Positions 63,361 to 64,000 of a stretch of 64,000 nt of DNA are shown here, one piece after another. The notes under the pieces were generated by a model. The model was not told the origin of the DNA. It saw nothing but the letters and a program-made list of their open reading frames with translations, and ran no database searches. The position numbers were made by a program, and so were the translations under genes. Numbering within the stretch: the stretch's first letter is position 1; the number at the start of each line of letters is the position of its first letter. Origin of the DNA: Numenius arquata. Its lineage: Eukaryota > Chordata > Aves > Charadriiformes > Scolopacidae. The stretch spans positions 54,828,857 through 54,892,856 of the forward strand of contig NC_133585.1 in the NCBI RefSeq assembly GCF_964106895.1, in the 5' to 3' direction.

Positions 63361-64000
63361 TTTTTATTATTAATTTCTTTTTATTATGTTTTATTTCTAC
63401 TTTAATAAAAAATACTTTTAGGTCCTTGTTGCTCTTATCCTTTTTCTTCTGTTAATCCTTTTCTCCTTTTATCATTTCCTGACAAACATTAATTGAGCAT
63501 TCTGTACTCCAATTTTCTTTTCTTTCCACCTGAAATGTAGAAGTTTAGACTCTGTATTAACGTAATCTCAGAAAAATCCCCCATGGACCTGTGCTGACAT
63601 TTTCTTCCTCGTTTCATTTTTCTCTTCTCCACAGTGAGGATATTTCAATATCTTTTACCTCATTTATGTCGCTAGCTGGAGATTTTTGGTCTTACTTTGC
63701 AGGTAGTGCATGATTATTAATAAATCCTTCTTTCTCCCTGTGGGCTGTATGTTTTCCTTCTGAAGTTTGCCTTTGCTTGTCTATTCCCTACGCTTCGTGG
63801 TACCAACATCTTTGCACAAACTTCTTAAGTGTATGATATCATGAACTTACACCAAGAAAACTGTTCCCAGCTGGTTTGCAGGAAACCAACACCTCTTTTA
63901 AAAAATTCCATGGGGCATGGCTTCTGCATACACTAAACAAACCCTCCGGCTTGAAAACATCCCTTTATGTCTTGTCTCTCTTCAAAAAAACACATTTTTG
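63361..64000. other. Intron 2 DNA, end of window
   Basis: T-rich sequence. A stretch at 63635-63702 is bounded by a good acceptor (TTCTCTTCTCCACAG) and a GCAG/GTAGTG donor, but it does not match the next GPM6A exon and has a stop in frame. Confidence 0.6.

Larger units (their letters stand above)
55078..64000 (+). other. GPM6A: GPM6A intron 2 (5' portion)
   Basis: No sequence matching the next PLP-family exon (second transmembrane segment) occurs before the window ends, so intron 2 is longer than 8.9 kb. It is denser in repeats than intron 1: an ancient L3/CR1 relic, four avian CR1 copies and a solo LTR. Confidence 0.85.

Noticed and set aside
1..64000. tRNA, rRNA, CRISPR arrays or an operon-like gene system
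   Set aside because: None seen; the window is intron of a single vertebrate gene.

Overview
The window is nuclear DNA from a bird. The evidence is many 3'-truncated CR1 LINE copies with the avian 3' tail (ATTCTATG-type units), one avian-type solo LTR, AT-rich single-copy DNA with short simple repeats, and almost no coding sequence. The species cannot be named from the sequence alone.

Only one true coding segment is visible: a 193-bp internal exon on the + strand at 54885-55077. It encodes the first transmembrane segment of neuronal membrane glycoprotein M6-a (GPM6A, proteolipid protein/PLP family), with canonical splice sites and phases 1 and 2. Exon 1 lies upstream of the window and exon 3 downstream. 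The window is therefore about 54.9 kb of the 3' part of intron 1, exon 2, and about 8.9 kb of the 5' part of intron 2. The other open frames are short, and the longest ones lie in CR1 copies or in a CTTCT microsatellite, so I do not call them genes.

Layout: 1-43 kb is mostly unique AT-rich intron with seven short CR1 relics (near 4.3, 9.9, 14.5, 16.1, 16.8, 23.9 and 38.4 kb) and a few long homopolymers. From 43 to 64 kb repeats are denser. There are nine more avian CR1 copies, including a close convergent inverted pair at 47.4-47.9 kb, and a very old L3/CR1-type LINE relic just downstream of the exon at 55.8-56.4 kb. This part also has a 186-nt pure pyrimidine tract built on a CTTCT microsatellite at 50.8 kb and a 758-bp solo LTR at 61.5-62.2 kb with TATA box, poly(A) signal and near-perfect 5-bp target duplication.

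No operon, CRISPR array, tRNA, rRNA or new gene system is seen. The observations most worth a second look are structural: the inverted CR1 pair, the pyrimidine tract, a set of mutually exclusive hairpins at 34.5 kb, a perfect palindrome abutting a CR1 tail at 9.9 kb, and the LTR with hairpin ends and a G-quadruplex-like motif.
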